Made by a program: the position numbers and the translations under genes. Below, in pieces: positions 36,895-48,021 of a DNA stretch of 64,000 bases. Position 1 is the stretch's first letter, and every line of letters begins with the position of its first letter. The notes beneath the pieces are model-generated. The model ran no database searches, was not told the origin of the DNA, and worked only from the letters and a program-made list of their open reading frames with translations. This stretch comes from Anaerolineae bacterium (GTDB taxonomy: Bacteria; Chloroflexota; Anaerolineae; Promineifilales; Promineifilaceae). Location of the stretch: NCBI GenBank assembly GCA_023954475.1, contig JAMLHW010000002.1, positions 310,001 to 374,000 of the forward strand, given 5' to 3'.

Positions 36895-36940
36895 CGAACA
36901 GATGTGCGACCAGTATAGCACGAATGTTCGAGGGGATCAA
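36895..36940 (-). promoter_or_regulatory. recA promoter with SOS (LexA) boxes
   Basis: Minus strand: TTGATC (36935-36940), a 17-base spacer, TATACT (36912-36917), then CGCACATCTGTTCG (36895-36908). The last differs at one conserved position from the Gram-positive/Chloroflexota-style LexA site CGAAC-N4-GTTCG. The spacer itself holds CGAACATTCGTGCT (36917-36930), a weaker second box. LexA bound here would block both the -10 region and initial transcription. Confidence 0.7.
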
Positions 36941-36997
36941 GATCGAATTTGATCTTTTGAACACCCGTTCAATTTGACACATTTGAACTTTAGGGGA

Positions 36998-38545
36998 TTA
37001 AGATTCGGCCGAAATTTGTGGGCTGCGCCGTGCAATATGCCATAGATCGACGAGTTCACGTCCGCCCAACAGAAAATTGATGCCGAAATAGGTGATGACA
37101 CTTGCGCCACCAGCGACGACGAGGAATGGCACAGTTGACAATCCTATGCGGCTTATCATCTGAATCACGATTGCCATCCCTGCTGCAGCAACTGCATTGC
37201 GGCCGAATGCCAGCGCCAGCGTGCGCCCGCCAAGCGGCCCGGCATACCAACGATTGAGGATCAACAGCGCAACCGCCAACAGTGTAAATGCCACCGTACT
37301 CGCTAACGCCAGACCGCCTACACCCAACTGCCCAAATAACTGATAGCTCAACCACGCATTGACGACAAACCAGCCGAGGTAAGCACACATCGGAATCCAG
37401 GTATTGTGCTGCGCGTAAAACATGCGCGCCAACACTTCGATGCTCGCTTCGCTGACCACCCGCACACTGAAAAAAACAAGGATAGCAGCCACTGCCGCTG
37501 TCGAAGCCGCGTCAAACGCACCGCGCTGCAGCACAAATTCCACCGCAGGACCGCCCAGCAGCACGAGAGCGACAGCCGACGGAATCGTCAGCAGCCATAT
37601 GATGCGCAACGAACGCATCGACAAACGCTTCATACCTGCCCGATCACTGGCGTTAAACAATTCCGACATGGTGGGAAAGACGACGATGGCCACGGCAGTG
37701 CCAAACAGCGTTTCCGGGAGTTGCATCAACGTATAGGCATAAAAATAGCCGGACACAGCGCCCCCCGGCTCTTGCGACGCCAACCGGATGATGATCAGGT
37801 CAGCAGCCTGAATTGCACCGAGCATCACAATGCGCGGCAGCATCAGCCAGATGATTTCGCGTACGCCGACCAGTTGCATCGCCAACGCCGGTCGCAGCTT
37901 AATGCGATACCTGATCAACCCGGGAACCTGAATACCGATGTGAAACAACGCGCCGATCACCGTACCCCATGCCAGTCCATAGACGCCAATGATGGGCACG
38001 AGCAAGAAGAAACCGATGAAGTACCCGATGTCGAGAGCAATCGGTGCCAAAGCCGGTAAGGCAAAGTGCTGGTGCGAATTGAGAATGCTGCTGATGACGC
38101 CGCTGATACCGAAGAGCATCGTGTTGAGCAAAATGATGCGCATCAGATTGGCGGTGAGGGTTTGCTGTTCGGCCGAAAACCGCGGAACGAGAAGTTGGCT
38201 GACAATCAACGGCGCAAACAAGGCGGCCAGCAAACTGATGCCACCTAAAACGAGGAAAACCAGTGTGAGAATTGTATTGGCTAACCGCGCGGCATCTTTG
38301 GCCTTTTCCTGATCCTTGAGATACGCCGTGTATACCGGGATGAACGCCGCCGCCAATGCGCCGCCGGCCACCAGAACAAAAAAGAGTTCCGGCAACTGGT
38401 TGGCTGCCGCGAACGCATCTGCTTCGGCTCCTGTGCCAAAGGCGTTGCCGACGAGTAGCAGACGCACAAAGCCGGTGACTTTGTTCAGGCCAAACAGGAA
38501 AACGACGAGGATTGTCGATTGCAGCAGGTGACGCGTGCGGTTCAT
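36998..38545 (-). CDS. murJ: Lipid II flippase MurJ
   Basis: This 515-residue MOP-superfamily membrane protein has about 14 helices and moves lipid II across the cytoplasmic membrane for peptidoglycan synthesis. N-terminal features are typical: a first helix with FLFGLNKVTGFVRLLLVG, then FFVLVAGGALAAAFIPVYT. Its presence implies a peptidoglycan wall. The ATG touches a heptamer array with no Shine-Dalgarno. It is the gene between the F420-type reductase and recA on the same strand. Confidence 0.95.
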   Translation of the reverse strand: MNRTRHLLQSTILVVFLFGLNKVTGFVRLLLVGNAFGTGAEADAFAAANQLPELFFVLVAGGALAAAFIPVYTAYLKDQEKAKDAARLANTILTLVFLVLGGISLLAALFAPLIVSQLLVPRFSAEQQTLTANLMRIILLNTMLFGISGVISSILNSHQHFALPALAPIALDIGYFIGFFLLVPIIGVYGLAWGTVIGALFHIGIQVPGLIRYRIKLRPALAMQLVGVREIIWLMLPRIVMLGAIQAADLIIIRLASQEPGGAVSGYFYAYTLMQLPETLFGTAVAIVVFPTMSELFNASDRAGMKRLSMRSLRIIWLLTIPSAVALVLLGGPAVEFVLQRGAFDAASTAAVAAILVFFSVRVVSEASIEVLARMFYAQHNTWIPMCAYLGWFVVNAWLSYQLFGQLGVGGLALASTVAFTLLAVALLILNRWYAGPLGGRTLALAFGRNAVAAAGMAIVIQMISRIGLSTVPFLVVAGGASVITYFGINFLLGGRELVDLWHIARRSPQISAES

Positions 38546-38615
38546 GAAGATTGCGGATTTTTGATTTCAGATTTCGGATCGGAGATGTCAGTCCGAAATC
38601 CGAAATCCCACATCC
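38546..38615 (-). repeat. Ten-heptamer inverted array filling the murJ 5' region
   Basis: Starting on the base next to the murJ start codon, the plus strand reads in exact 7-base steps: GAAGATT, GCGGATT, TTTGATT, TCAGATT, TCGGATC, GGAGATG, TCAGTCC, GAAATCC, GAAATCC, CACATCC. The first half is built on GATT, the second on its complement AATCC. The array therefore folds back as a hairpin. Together with six more bases it makes up the whole gap to the upstream gene. Confidence 0.85.
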
Positions 38616-38621
38616 GAAATG

Positions 38622-39248
38622 TCATCTGCGGAGCAGCTTGAACGCGATTTCCGGGCCGTTGTGCATGGTAAAGGCGAGTTGCATCCAGAGAACGGCCAGC
38701 GGTTCGAGATACCGGGCGTGTTTGATTGGGCCGCAGTCGACGGGATTAAAGCCAATTTCGGCCGAAAGCTGCGCCGCCACCGCCTTGGCCTGATCATCAT
38801 TGCTGCAATAATATGCATCAGCTTGCACACCGTCGAATTCCGGCTGTTCCAGCAGTTGCCAATAAATGTGATTGAATACTTTGACCACTTTGGCGCGATG
38901 CCAGGTGCGCGCGATTTCTTCACCAGCCGACCATTTGTGGCCCAGCGCCAGGCTGCCGGATGATTTGAGCGGATTGATACAATCAAAAACGATCTTGCCG
39001 TCGACCGCGTTACCGACGGCACGTTCGACGTCGGTGAAGGCGTACCAGGGGAAGGAAAGCAGGAGTACCTCGCCAAACTCGGCCGAATCCTTCAAACTGC
39101 CGCCCTGCGTACCTTCACCAATGTCAGCAGCCAACGCCTGTGCGCGCACTGCCTCACGGCTGCCAAACATGATCTCGTGCCCATTCTGTGCCCACAATTT
39201 GCCCAGCGTGGTTCCCATTCTTCCCGTTCCCAATACTCCAATGCGCAT
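38622..39248 (-). CDS. NADPH-dependent F420 reductase-like oxidoreductase
   Basis: This 208-residue Rossmann-fold protein has the dinucleotide-binding GTGRMGTTLG at residues 7-16, followed by GSREA, which favours NADP. The overall pattern (KVVKVFNHIYW, CSNDDQAKAV, DCGPIKHARYLEPLAVLWMQLA) matches the F420H2:NADP oxidoreductase / NPDR-like family. Many bacterial members do not use F420, so the cofactor is uncertain. GGGGGT lies about eight bases before the start. Confidence 0.82.
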   Translation of the reverse strand: MRIGVLGTGRMGTTLGKLWAQNGHEIMFGSREAVRAQALAADIGEGTQGGSLKDSAEFGEVLLLSFPWYAFTDVERAVGNAVDGKIVFDCINPLKSSGSLALGHKWSAGEEIARTWHRAKVVKVFNHIYWQLLEQPEFDGVQADAYYCSNDDQAKAVAAQLSAEIGFNPVDCGPIKHARYLEPLAVLWMQLAFTMHNGPEIAFKLLRR

Positions 39249-39316
39249 GTTTTTTTACCCCCGGGCGCGGTCTTTTTCTCTTTGAATCTGATGAGCAACA
39301 GCGCCTTCAAGTCGGA

Positions 39317-39322
39317 ATTATA
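39317..39322 (-). promoter_or_regulatory. TATAAT -10 ahead of the F420-type reductase gene
   Basis: Perfect minus-strand TATAAT preceded by GC, about 70 bases before the start at 39248. Its position is back to back with the rightward promoter at 39330-39358, making a compact divergent promoter pair. Confidence 0.4.
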
Positions 39323-39329
39323 GCGTGTC

Positions 39330-39358
39330 TTGATACAATGCACGGCGCTTGCTAGAAT
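39330..39358 (+). promoter_or_regulatory. Promoter of the M23 lipoprotein gene
   Basis: TTGATA (39330-39335) and TAGAAT (39353-39358) with a 17-base spacer. It lies 35 bases ahead of the TTG start at 39393. Confidence 0.6.
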
Positions 39359-39392
39359 GACAAGCTAATCGAGTTCATGGAATCATTCAATT

Positions 39393-40526
39393 TTGAAATC
39401 TTCAAGTCATCTTTTAGTTGTCTTGTTTTTAATCGCAGTTAGTGTAGGGGTAGTCGGTTGTCAGGTGGATTCGGCCGAATCCAGCGCCGTCTTTACCGTA
39501 GTACCAACATCCCTTCCCACAGAAACACCTAAACCGCTGGCACCGCCCGTGATCTCAACATTGCCGCCGGAACCGGCTCAGCACGCATTCACACTCCCAT
39601 CGGCTGACGAGCTGCAACCTACACCGACCAATACCGCGCAGCCACCAACAGCCGACCCGGCGACACCGACACCGCTTCCCACCGAGACACCGACACCCCA
39701 GCCGACATTTACGCCCCCCGCCCTGCCCGGCACATCCGAAAACGAGCACTACTGGCTGCGCCGTCCCGTTCCCGACGGAAACCCCATCTGGACAAACAAA
39801 ACATATCCATACGGCAGTACACGCGGCGGGCAATTGCGCACCCATACCGGCGTCGAGTTTGACGTCGTCGCAGGTACGCCGATTCTGGCGGCGGCGACTG
39901 GTACCGTCGTTTTTGCCGGCAGCGATGACGGCGAGATCATTGGTCCACAGCGCGATTTTTACGGCAACGCCGTCGTCATTGAACACGAAACACTGTTTGA
40001 AGGGCAACCGGTCTACACATTGTACGGCCATTTGTCGGAAATCTTCGTTCAGGTAGGACAACAAGTGGACGCGGAAGAAATCATCGCCTTCTCCGGTGCA
40101 ACCGGCGTTGCCGACGGCCCTCACCTGCATTTTGAAGTGCGTGTCGGCAACAACGATTACGCGAGTACGTACAACCCGCTGCTATGGCTCTATCCATTTG
40201 AAGATCGCGGCACCATTGCCGGTCTCGTGCTATGGCCGGATGGAGCCAGAGCACACAATGTACCGGTCAGCATTAGCCGCATCGACGCCCTCAGTCCTTA
40301 CAAAGCGACGACGACCTACGCTGATGAGAGTGTCAACTCGGACAGTGGTTGGGGCGAGAACTTTGTCATTGATGATGTGACCGCGGGCTACTATGAGGTT
40401 GTGGTTACACAGGGCAAGAAAAAGCTTAAACAAGAGCTGTGGGTGTATCCGTACCAGACCAGTTATATCGAATTCACGCTCGAAGCAATCAGCGGTGCAC
40501 CGACTATCGATCTCGAAGAGAATTGA
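39393..40526 (+). CDS. M23 (LytM-type) peptidase lipoprotein
   Basis: The start must be TTG at 39393: the nearby ATG at 39377 is in another frame and stops early. The protein has 377 residues with lipoprotein signal VGVVGC (Cys23), then a Thr/Pro linker (about 35-110). The LytM domain follows, with zinc ligands His151, Asp157 and the HLHFE motif (His244, His246); His213 is the extra active-site residue. The catalytic set is complete, so it is likely a working peptidoglycan endopeptidase rather than an activator. A C-terminal beta-sandwich (about 270-360) resembles a carboxypeptidase-regulatory domain. The linker holds a 16-bp palindrome GGATTCGGCCGAATCC (39467-39482). Confidence 0.88.
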   Translation: MKSSSHLLVVLFLIAVSVGVVGCQVDSAESSAVFTVVPTSLPTETPKPLAPPVISTLPPEPAQHAFTLPSADELQPTPTNTAQPPTADPATPTPLPTETPTPQPTFTPPALPGTSENEHYWLRRPVPDGNPIWTNKTYPYGSTRGGQLRTHTGVEFDVVAGTPILAAATGTVVFAGSDDGEIIGPQRDFYGNAVVIEHETLFEGQPVYTLYGHLSEIFVQVGQQVDAEEIIAFSGATGVADGPHLHFEVRVGNNDYASTYNPLLWLYPFEDRGTIAGLVLWPDGARAHNVPVSISRIDALSPYKATTTYADESVNSDSGWGENFVIDDVTAGYYEVVVTQGKKKLKQELWVYPYQTSYIEFTLEAISGAPTIDLEEN

Positions 40527-40792
40527 GACGCGCGACAGATCATGGCCGGAGACGAGGTTCGGCCGAAAATCCAGCATCGGACAGCAGCTACCAAATTGAA
40601 AGTATGGTCGCAACGCGCGTCGATCTCGCTTCTACGCTGCAAACAACGCCAATAACACCCTTCGCCATTTTGTCCTTTCTGCCATCGACTTGAGTTCTGT
40701 CGATACTATCATCTTCTGCTTGCGTGGAAAACGCACTGGTAAGAAAATAAGCAGCAACAATGCCACAACACAACCAATGGAGTATGACAGCC

Positions 40793-41557
40793 ATGAAAGT
40801 ACAAGGGAAAACTTTTCTAGTTACTGGCGGTAGTTCCGGGTTGGGTGCGGCATGTGTCCAGCGCTTTGCTGACCATGGTGCGAATCTCATCATACTCGAC
40901 CTGAATGAAGAAGCCGGCATCCAATTAGCAGCAGCCCACGAAAACGTCTGGTTTTCGCGCTGTGATGTCAGCAGCGAGGTAGATGTGCAACGAGCCATTG
41001 ACCTGGCGCTGGAAAAAACTGGCAGCCTGCATGGAGCCATTAACTGTGCCGGTATCGCCATTGCCCAGAAAGTGGTCAGTTCACGCGGTATCCACCCGCT
41101 CGACGCGTTTGCCAGAGTTCTGACTGTCAATGTTGTCGGAACATTTAACGTGATGCGGCTGGCGGCAACGGCGATGGCCGAACTGGAGCCGGATGAAAAC
41201 GGCGAGCGCGGCGTCTTCATCAATACGGCGTCGGTGGCTGCCTACGATGGGCAAATTGGACAGGCGGCATATGCCGCATCAAAAGGTGGCATTGTCGCGA
41301 TGACCTTGCCAATTGCACGCGAGCTGGCTCGTTACGGCATCCGCGTCATGACGATTGCGCCGGGCATTTTCAAAACGCCGATGCTCGCCGGCCTGCCGGA
41401 GAAAGCGCAGATTTCGCTGGGTCAACAGGTCCCGTTTCCGTCACGGCTTGGTGATCCCGACGAGTTTGCCATGCTGGCGCAGCAAATCATCGAGAATCCA
41501 ATGTTGAACGGCGAAGTGATTCGTCTTGATGGTGCGATTCGCATGGCACCGCGCTAA
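40793..41557 (+). CDS. Short-chain dehydrogenase, 3-hydroxyacyl-CoA dehydrogenase type II-like
   Basis: The start at 40793 has GGAG ten bases upstream; upstream ATGs at 40760 and 40784 fit less well. The SDR has 254 residues with nucleotide-binding GGSSGLG, Asp after the second strand (LDLNEEAG, which favours NAD), NCAG, the catalytic Ser in NTASVAA and YAASK. It resembles human HSD17B10 / bacterial 2-methyl-3-hydroxybutyryl-CoA dehydrogenases, which act in branched-chain and short-chain acyl-CoA oxidation. The 266 bases before it contain no gene, only one TCGGCCGA. Confidence 0.85.
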   Translation: MKVQGKTFLVTGGSSGLGAACVQRFADHGANLIILDLNEEAGIQLAAAHENVWFSRCDVSSEVDVQRAIDLALEKTGSLHGAINCAGIAIAQKVVSSRGIHPLDAFARVLTVNVVGTFNVMRLAATAMAELEPDENGERGVFINTASVAAYDGQIGQAAYAASKGGIVAMTLPIARELARYGIRVMTIAPGIFKTPMLAGLPEKAQISLGQQVPFPSRLGDPDEFAMLAQQIIENPMLNGEVIRLDGAIRMAPR

Positions 41558-41660
41558 CTCATCTACGCGTCGGTGCAACGGGTTATAGGGCAACGGTGCT
41601 GAAACAAGATATCAGTGGGGTTCGAGCTGTCTGTTCTGCTGCGTTGATACTGTAATGGGT

Positions 41661-41666
41661 TACAAT
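41661..41666 (+). promoter_or_regulatory. TACAAT -10 ahead of transketolase
   Basis: GTTACAAT, 40 bases before the tkt start. The same T-TACAAT string lies before hutU (16389), ftcD (18259), the desulfurase-like gene (47987) and the aminopeptidase (59117), so it looks like this organism's usual -10. Confidence 0.4.
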
Positions 41667-41706
41667 AGCTGTTGACCAAAACCGTATAGCGTTAAACAGG
41701 GAAATT

Positions 41707-43692
41707 ATGAGCGACTTACCTCTCGACATCATGCGGCTTTCGGCCGATACAATTCGCACGCTAACCATGGACGCCGTCCAGAAAGCCAACATCGGTCATC
41801 CCGGCATGCCGATGGGCACGGCTGATCTGAGCGTCGTCTTGTGGACACAATTTCTCAAACACGACCCCACAGCACCAAACTGGCCGGACCGCGATCGTTT
41901 CGTCCTTTCCGCCGGACACGGCTCAATGCTGCTTTACAGCTTGCTGCACCTGACCGGCTACCCTCTGCCACTTGAAGAGCTAAAGCAATTCCGCCAGTGG
42001 GACAGCAAAACACCCGGTCATCCCGAATACGGCCACACCGTTGGCGTGGAAACGACAACCGGGCCGTTGGGGCAAGGCATTAGTACAGCAGTTGGCATGG
42101 CATTGGCGGAACGCCATTTGGCAGCGCGTTACAATCGGCCGAATCATACCATCATCGATCACTACACCTACGTCATCGCCAGTGATGGTGACCTGATGGA
42201 AGGCGTCTCCCATGAAGCCAGCGCCATTGCCGGCCATCTCGGCCTGAGCAAATTAATCGTCCTTTACGACGACAACAGCATCACCATCGACGGCTCAACG
42301 GCATTGTCAATGAGCGAGGCGGTAGTACAGCGCTATGATGCCTACGGCTGGCACACACAGCGCGTTAACGGACATGATATGGCAGCAGTCTATGCTGCTT
42401 TGGAAGTTGCACGAATCGCCAACAAACCAGCCTTCATCGCCTGCCGCACGCATATTGGCTACGGTAGCCCCCACAAGCAGGACACCAGCGCGGCTCATGG
42501 CTCCCCACTTGGCGAAGAAGAAGTTGCGTTGACCAAGCAGGCGCTTGGTTGGTCGTATCCCGAACCGTTCACCGTGCCGGACGAAGTGTATGCCTTTATG
42601 CGCGATTCAGTTGTCGCCGGGCAAACGGCGCATCTGGCTTGGGGCGAAAAACTGCACGCTTATCAGGAAGTCTATCCGGATGAAGCCACCGAATTGACAG
42701 CCGCCCTGCACGGTGAGCTGCCGGAAAACTGGCAGGAACATTTGCCGACTTTCGAACCGGGAACAAAAATGGCGACTCGTGCCGCCTCCGGAAACGTATT
42801 GGACGCTATTGCGCCTGTCTTGCCGATGCTGGTCGGTGGTTCGGCCGATTTAACCGGTTCCAACAATACCCGCGCCAAAAGCCAGACCACGCTCAACCGC
42901 GACAACTATGGCGGCAGCTACATCCACTACGGTGTACGCGAGCACGGCATGGGTGCAATCATGAACGGATTGTACTTGCACGGCGGCATCCGGCCTTACG
43001 GCGGCACATTCCTCGTTTTCTCTGATTACATGCGTGGCGCTGTGCGTTTGGCGGCGTTGATGGGAATTCCCGTCATTTATGTTTTTTCGCATGACAGCAT
43101 CGGACTGGGCGAAGATGGCCCGACGCACCAACCGATTGAACACCTGCCTGCACTTAGGGCTATGCCCAATCTGCACGTATTCAGGCCCGCAGACGCCAAC
43201 GAAACAGCCATTGGCTGGAAAATGGCTCTTGACCGTCAGGATGGACCAACAGCGCTGATTTTGACACGGCAAGGCGTCACAACAATTTCCGCCGACACGA
43301 GCGGTGCTGCACGCGGTGGATATGTCATTGCGGACAGTGACAATCCACAGGCATTGATTTTGGCGACGGGGTCCGAAGTTGAAATTGCCCTCGCGGCCAA
43401 AGCGCAATTAGATGAACAGGGAATCGCGACACGGGTAGTCTCGTTACCGAGTTGGGAATTGTTCGAACAACAATCGGCCGAATATCGCGCATCTATCATC
43501 CCACCACACATCACAGCCCGCGTTTCCATCGAAGCGGCAGCACCGTTTGGCTGGGAGCGCTACGTTGGCCCCTACGGCACAATAATCGGCATCGATCGCT
43601 ACGGGGCTTCGGCGCCTTTCCAAACCATCTACAAAAAACTGGGCATCACCAGCAAGGCTGTGGTTGACGCAATCAATAAACTGCTGTCGTGA
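41707..43692 (+). CDS. tkt: Transketolase
   Basis: The 661-residue thiamine-diphosphate enzyme transfers two-carbon units in the pentose phosphate pathway. GHPGMPMG, the ThDP-binding [14 protein letters not shown] segment, [16 protein letters not shown] and the C-terminal [11 protein letters not shown] are all in place and the length is usual. AGGGA precedes the start. Phosphoglucose isomerase and aldolase follow, making a sugar-phosphate cluster. Confidence 0.96.
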   Translation: MSDLPLDIMRLSADTIRTLTMDAVQKANIGHPGMPMGTADLSVVLWTQFLKHDPTAPNWPDRDRFVLSAGHGSMLLYSLLHLTGYPLPLEELKQFRQWDSKTPGHPEYGHTVGVETTTGPLGQGISTAVGMALAERHLAARYNRPNHTIIDHYTYVIASDGDLMEGVSHEASAIAGHLGLSKLIVLYDDNSITIDGSTALSMSEAVVQRYDAYGWHTQRVNGHDMAAVYAALEVARIANKPAFIACRTHIGYGSPHKQDTSAAHGSPLGEEEVALTKQALGWSYPEPFTVPDEVYAFMRDSVVAGQTAHLAWGEKLHAYQEVYPDEATELTAALHGELPENWQEHLPTFEPGTKMATRAASGNVLDAIAPVLPMLVGGSADLTGSNNTRAKSQTTLNRDNYGGSYIHYGVREHGMGAIMNGLYLHGGIRPYGGTFLVFSDYMRGAVRLAALMGIPVIYVFSHDSIGLGEDGPTHQPIEHLPALRAMPNLHVFRPADANETAIGWKMALDRQDGPTALILTRQGVTTISADTSGAARGGYVIADSDNPQALILATGSEVEIALAAKAQLDEQGIATRVVSLPSWELFEQQSAEYRASIIPPHITARVSIEAAAPFGWERYVGPYGTIIGIDRYGASAPFQTIYKKLGITSKAVVDAINKLLS

Positions 43693-43713
43693 GTGAATCG
43701 CGTTCCAGGGTTT

Positions 43714-43950
43714 CTACAAACCCCGGGATGCTTCTTGATCATTCTTCGATCGGCGCTTGCGCGGACCGCGTCGCCACAATTCCGCCAACGTGATTTTACC
43801 GTCGGCAACTTCTTGAATTTCATCCCATTCATAGCCGGCCATCTTCAAATCACGCACATCATAGCCGACACGAACGCTGAGATCGCCAATACTGCCCGGC
43901 GGCCAGCCAGTATCAGTTCGTTTTCGGTTTGCGTCTTGTTTGTCAGTCAT
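43714..43950 (-). CDS. Small hypothetical protein, 78 residues
   Basis: AGGAAGGG lies directly before the ATG at 43950, so the gene looks real although short. It is charged, with a central helical-looking stretch (DVRDLKMAGYEWDEIQEVADG) and a basic C-terminus (RRGPRKRRSKN). The basic end suggests nucleic-acid contact, but nothing identifies a family. It converges on tkt. A GGGTTT/AAACCC hairpin (43708-43723) overlaps its stop. Confidence 0.6.
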   Translation of the reverse strand: MTDKQDANRKRTDTGWPPGSIGDLSVRVGYDVRDLKMAGYEWDEIQEVADGKITLAELWRRGPRKRRSKNDQEASRGL

Positions 43951-44050
43951 CGCCCTTCCTCAGCATCATTTGATAGGTGACATTTGTCATAATACATCAA
44001 ATGACTGATTGATGACGATGAAAAGCGCGATCGGGCGCGATATTTGGTAA

Positions 44051-45745
<1,695 letters not shown>

Positions 45746-45829
45746 CAGCAATATGCAAGTATAATCAGGGCAAACGTTAACCTAAAACAGTAATTGGCTA
45801 TTCGCCACTTGAAATGGAGGTTTTGATTC

Positions 45830-46906
45830 ATGTCAAACAGAAAATTCCCCGCCGGTGTTGCGACCGGTGATATGGTGCAAGAAATATTCGCATTTGCGAA
45901 AGAGAAACAGTTTGCCCTGCCCGCCGTCAATTGTGTCGGCACAAACAGCGTCAATGCAGCGATGGAAGCGGCGCGGGATGTCAATTCGCCGTTTATCCTG
46001 CAATTTTCCAGCGGCGGTGCCCAATTTTTTGCGGGCAAAGGCTTGAACAACGCCAATTATGAAGCCGCAATTGCCGGCGCCGTTTCCGGTGCACACCACG
46101 TTCACCAACTCGCTGAACTGTATGATGTGACTGTCATTCTGCACACCGATCACTGTGCCAAAAAGCTGCTGCCGTGGGTAGACGGCATGCTGGACGCTGG
46201 TGAGGCATTTTATGCCATACACGGCATACCACTCTACAGCTCACACATGCTCGACCTGTCAGAAGAGCCAATTGAAGAGAATATGGAGATTTCGGCCCGC
46301 TATCTGGAACGCATGAGCAAAATGGGCATGACATTGGAGATCGAACTGGGCATCACCGGCGGTGAAGAAGACGGCGTTGACAACACCGGTGTCGATAGCT
46401 CACGCCTCTACACTCAGCCTCAAGAAGTTGCCTATGCATACGAGCAGCTGATGAAAGTCAGTCCGCGCTTCACGGTTGCGGCAGCATTCGGCAATGTGCA
46501 CGGCGTCTACAAGCCCGGCAACGTCAAGCTGACGCCTGTCATCCTGCACAACTCACAAGTATATGTCCAGAAGAAATTTAATACCGGACCAAAGCCAATC
46601 GATTTCGTTTTCCACGGTGGTTCCGGATCGAGCCAGGAAGAGATCCGCGAAGCGATTTCGTACGGGGCGATCAAAATGAATATCGATACAGATACGCAGT
46701 GGGCGTTCTGGGACGGCGTGCGTGGCTACGAAGCCAAAAATCACGATTATCTACAAGGGCAAATCGGCAACCCGACGGGTGATGATGTGCCAAACAAGAA
46801 GTATTACGACCCGCGCCAATGGCTACGAGCAGGTGAAGTGGCATTTTCAACGCGTTTGAAACAAGCGTTTGAAGACCTGAACAACATCAATACACAAGCA
46901 CTGTAA
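45830..46906 (+). CDS. fba: Class II fructose-bisphosphate aldolase
   Basis: The 358-residue zinc enzyme is of the FbaA type. Zinc/active-site regions are present: LHTDHCAKK, LEIELGITGGEED, FGNVHGVY and FHGGSGSS, followed by KMNIDTDTQWAFWDG. It cleaves fructose-1,6-bisphosphate in glycolysis. GGAGG lies before the ATG and a TATAAT hexamer at 45760-45765. A strong terminator follows. Confidence 0.97.
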   Translation: MSNRKFPAGVATGDMVQEIFAFAKEKQFALPAVNCVGTNSVNAAMEAARDVNSPFILQFSSGGAQFFAGKGLNNANYEAAIAGAVSGAHHVHQLAELYDVTVILHTDHCAKKLLPWVDGMLDAGEAFYAIHGIPLYSSHMLDLSEEPIEENMEISARYLERMSKMGMTLEIELGITGGEEDGVDNTGVDSSRLYTQPQEVAYAYEQLMKVSPRFTVAAAFGNVHGVYKPGNVKLTPVILHNSQVYVQKKFNTGPKPIDFVFHGGSGSSQEEIREAISYGAIKMNIDTDTQWAFWDGVRGYEAKNHDYLQGQIGNPTGDDVPNKKYYDPRQWLRAGEVAFSTRLKQAFEDLNNINTQAL

Positions 46907-46963
46907 CACAATCGCAATAGAGCCGGGTTTCTGACAGAAAGACGGTTTCATGACATTAAGGAT

Positions 46964-46994
46964 GAGCTTTCGGCCGAAACCGAAAGCTCTTTTT
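46964..46994 (+). terminator. Intrinsic terminator of fba (with TCGGCCGA in the stem-loop)
   Basis: 10-bp perfect stem GAGCTTTCGG (46964-46973) / CCGAAAGCTC (46980-46989), loop CCGAAA, then TTTTT. A copy of TCGGCCGA (46970-46977) forms the stem top and loop. It ends the transcript before the APH-like gene and shows that the ATG at 46950 is not that gene's start. Confidence 0.85.
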
Positions 46995-47006
46995 CATTCA
47001 TTTGCC

Positions 47007-47924
47007 ATGCCCGAACTTGTTTTGCCGGACAGCGTTAAACGTCAAATTAGCGCAACCTTTGCCGGTGGTGTTGAATGGCTGGATAATTTACCGGTACTTA
47101 CTTTACTATGCGAAAAACGCTGGTCGTTGCAATTAGGAGATTTGTTTCCGGCATTGAGCTACAGCGTCGTCATGTCCGCTGCATCGGCCGATGGCAATGA
47201 AGTTGTCCTCAAATTGTGCGTTCCCAACCGCGAATTGACCACTGAAATTGCCGCTTTGCGTCATTTCGCCGGGCGCGGCTGCGTGCGACTCATCGATGCT
47301 GACGCCGATCTCGGGGCCGTTCTGCTCGAGCGGCTGCACCCGGGCCACATGCTAACCACTGAATCAGACGATGAAACGGCAACGCGTATCGCTGCGCAAG
47401 TGATGCTGCAGTTGCAACAACCGCCACCTGCCGCACACAATTTTCCGACTGTTGCTGACTGGGGACGCGGCTTCGGCCGATTGCGTGCCCATTTTGACGG
47501 TGGCACAGGCCCGTTTCCGCAGAAACTGGTCGACGCGGCCGAACTCATCTTCTCAGAATTGGTGGCAGATTCGGCCGAAGCAATCCTCCTCCACGGTGAT
47601 CTCCACCACTACAATATCTTGCGTGCAAAACGAGCGCCGTGGCTCGCCATAGATCCCAAAGGTGTCGTCGGCGAACCGGCCTATGAAGTCGGCGCGTACC
47701 TGCGCAATCCGCTGAGCGGTTTTTTCGAGCAGCCAGATGCGCAGCAGCAGATGGCACGACGGGTTGCCGTATTTGCCGAAACACTTGACCTCGAACGCGA
47801 ACGAATCATCGGCTGGGGTTTCGCACAAGCCGTGCTCTCAGCCTGGTGGAGCGTGGAAGACGGGAGCACAGCTTGGCTAGGTTGCGCAGAAATCCTGGAC
47901 ACTTTGCGGCGCAGCACCACATGA
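47007..47924 (+). CDS. APH(6)-like phosphotransferase
   Basis: The start at 47007 gives 305 residues; an earlier ATG at 46950 lies ahead of the fba terminator. The kinase-like fold is of the streptomycin 6-phosphotransferase / hydroxyurea-resistance family. It has LLHGDLHHYNIL (catalytic Asp) and AIDPKGVVGEPAYE (metal-binding Asp). The N-terminal lobe contains VVLKLCVP with the ATP-binding Lys. Substrate unknown; chromosomal members often are not resistance genes. No Shine-Dalgarno is seen. Confidence 0.82.
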   Translation: MPELVLPDSVKRQISATFAGGVEWLDNLPVLTLLCEKRWSLQLGDLFPALSYSVVMSAASADGNEVVLKLCVPNRELTTEIAALRHFAGRGCVRLIDADADLGAVLLERLHPGHMLTTESDDETATRIAAQVMLQLQQPPPAAHNFPTVADWGRGFGRLRAHFDGGTGPFPQKLVDAAELIFSELVADSAEAILLHGDLHHYNILRAKRAPWLAIDPKGVVGEPAYEVGAYLRNPLSGFFEQPDAQQQMARRVAVFAETLDLERERIIGWGFAQAVLSAWWSVEDGSTAWLGCAEILDTLRRSTT

Positions 47925-48021
47925 GCAAACCCTTTTGACCTGTGCCTAATCGGCCATTCTCTTTGCCTCGCGCCCGCCTCAGCCGCTACAATCACGGGAA
48001 ATCAACTTCGGAGCAACCTAA

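Noticed and set aside
37406-38059. 217-codon plus-strand open frame
   Set aside because: It is antisense to murJ; the His/Gln/Arg-rich translation is typical of a shadow frame.
40588-41223. 211-codon minus-strand open frame
   Set aside because: It runs across the start of the SDR gene on the other strand; no ribosome binding site or motif.
46950-47006. Earlier start (ATG at 46950) for the APH-like protein
   Set aside because: It lies before a perfect intrinsic terminator that ends the fba transcript.
47007-47924. Acquired antibiotic-resistance gene
   Set aside because: No mobile element, and base use and TCGGCCGA content are as in the neighbours; it looks like a native chromosomal kinase.
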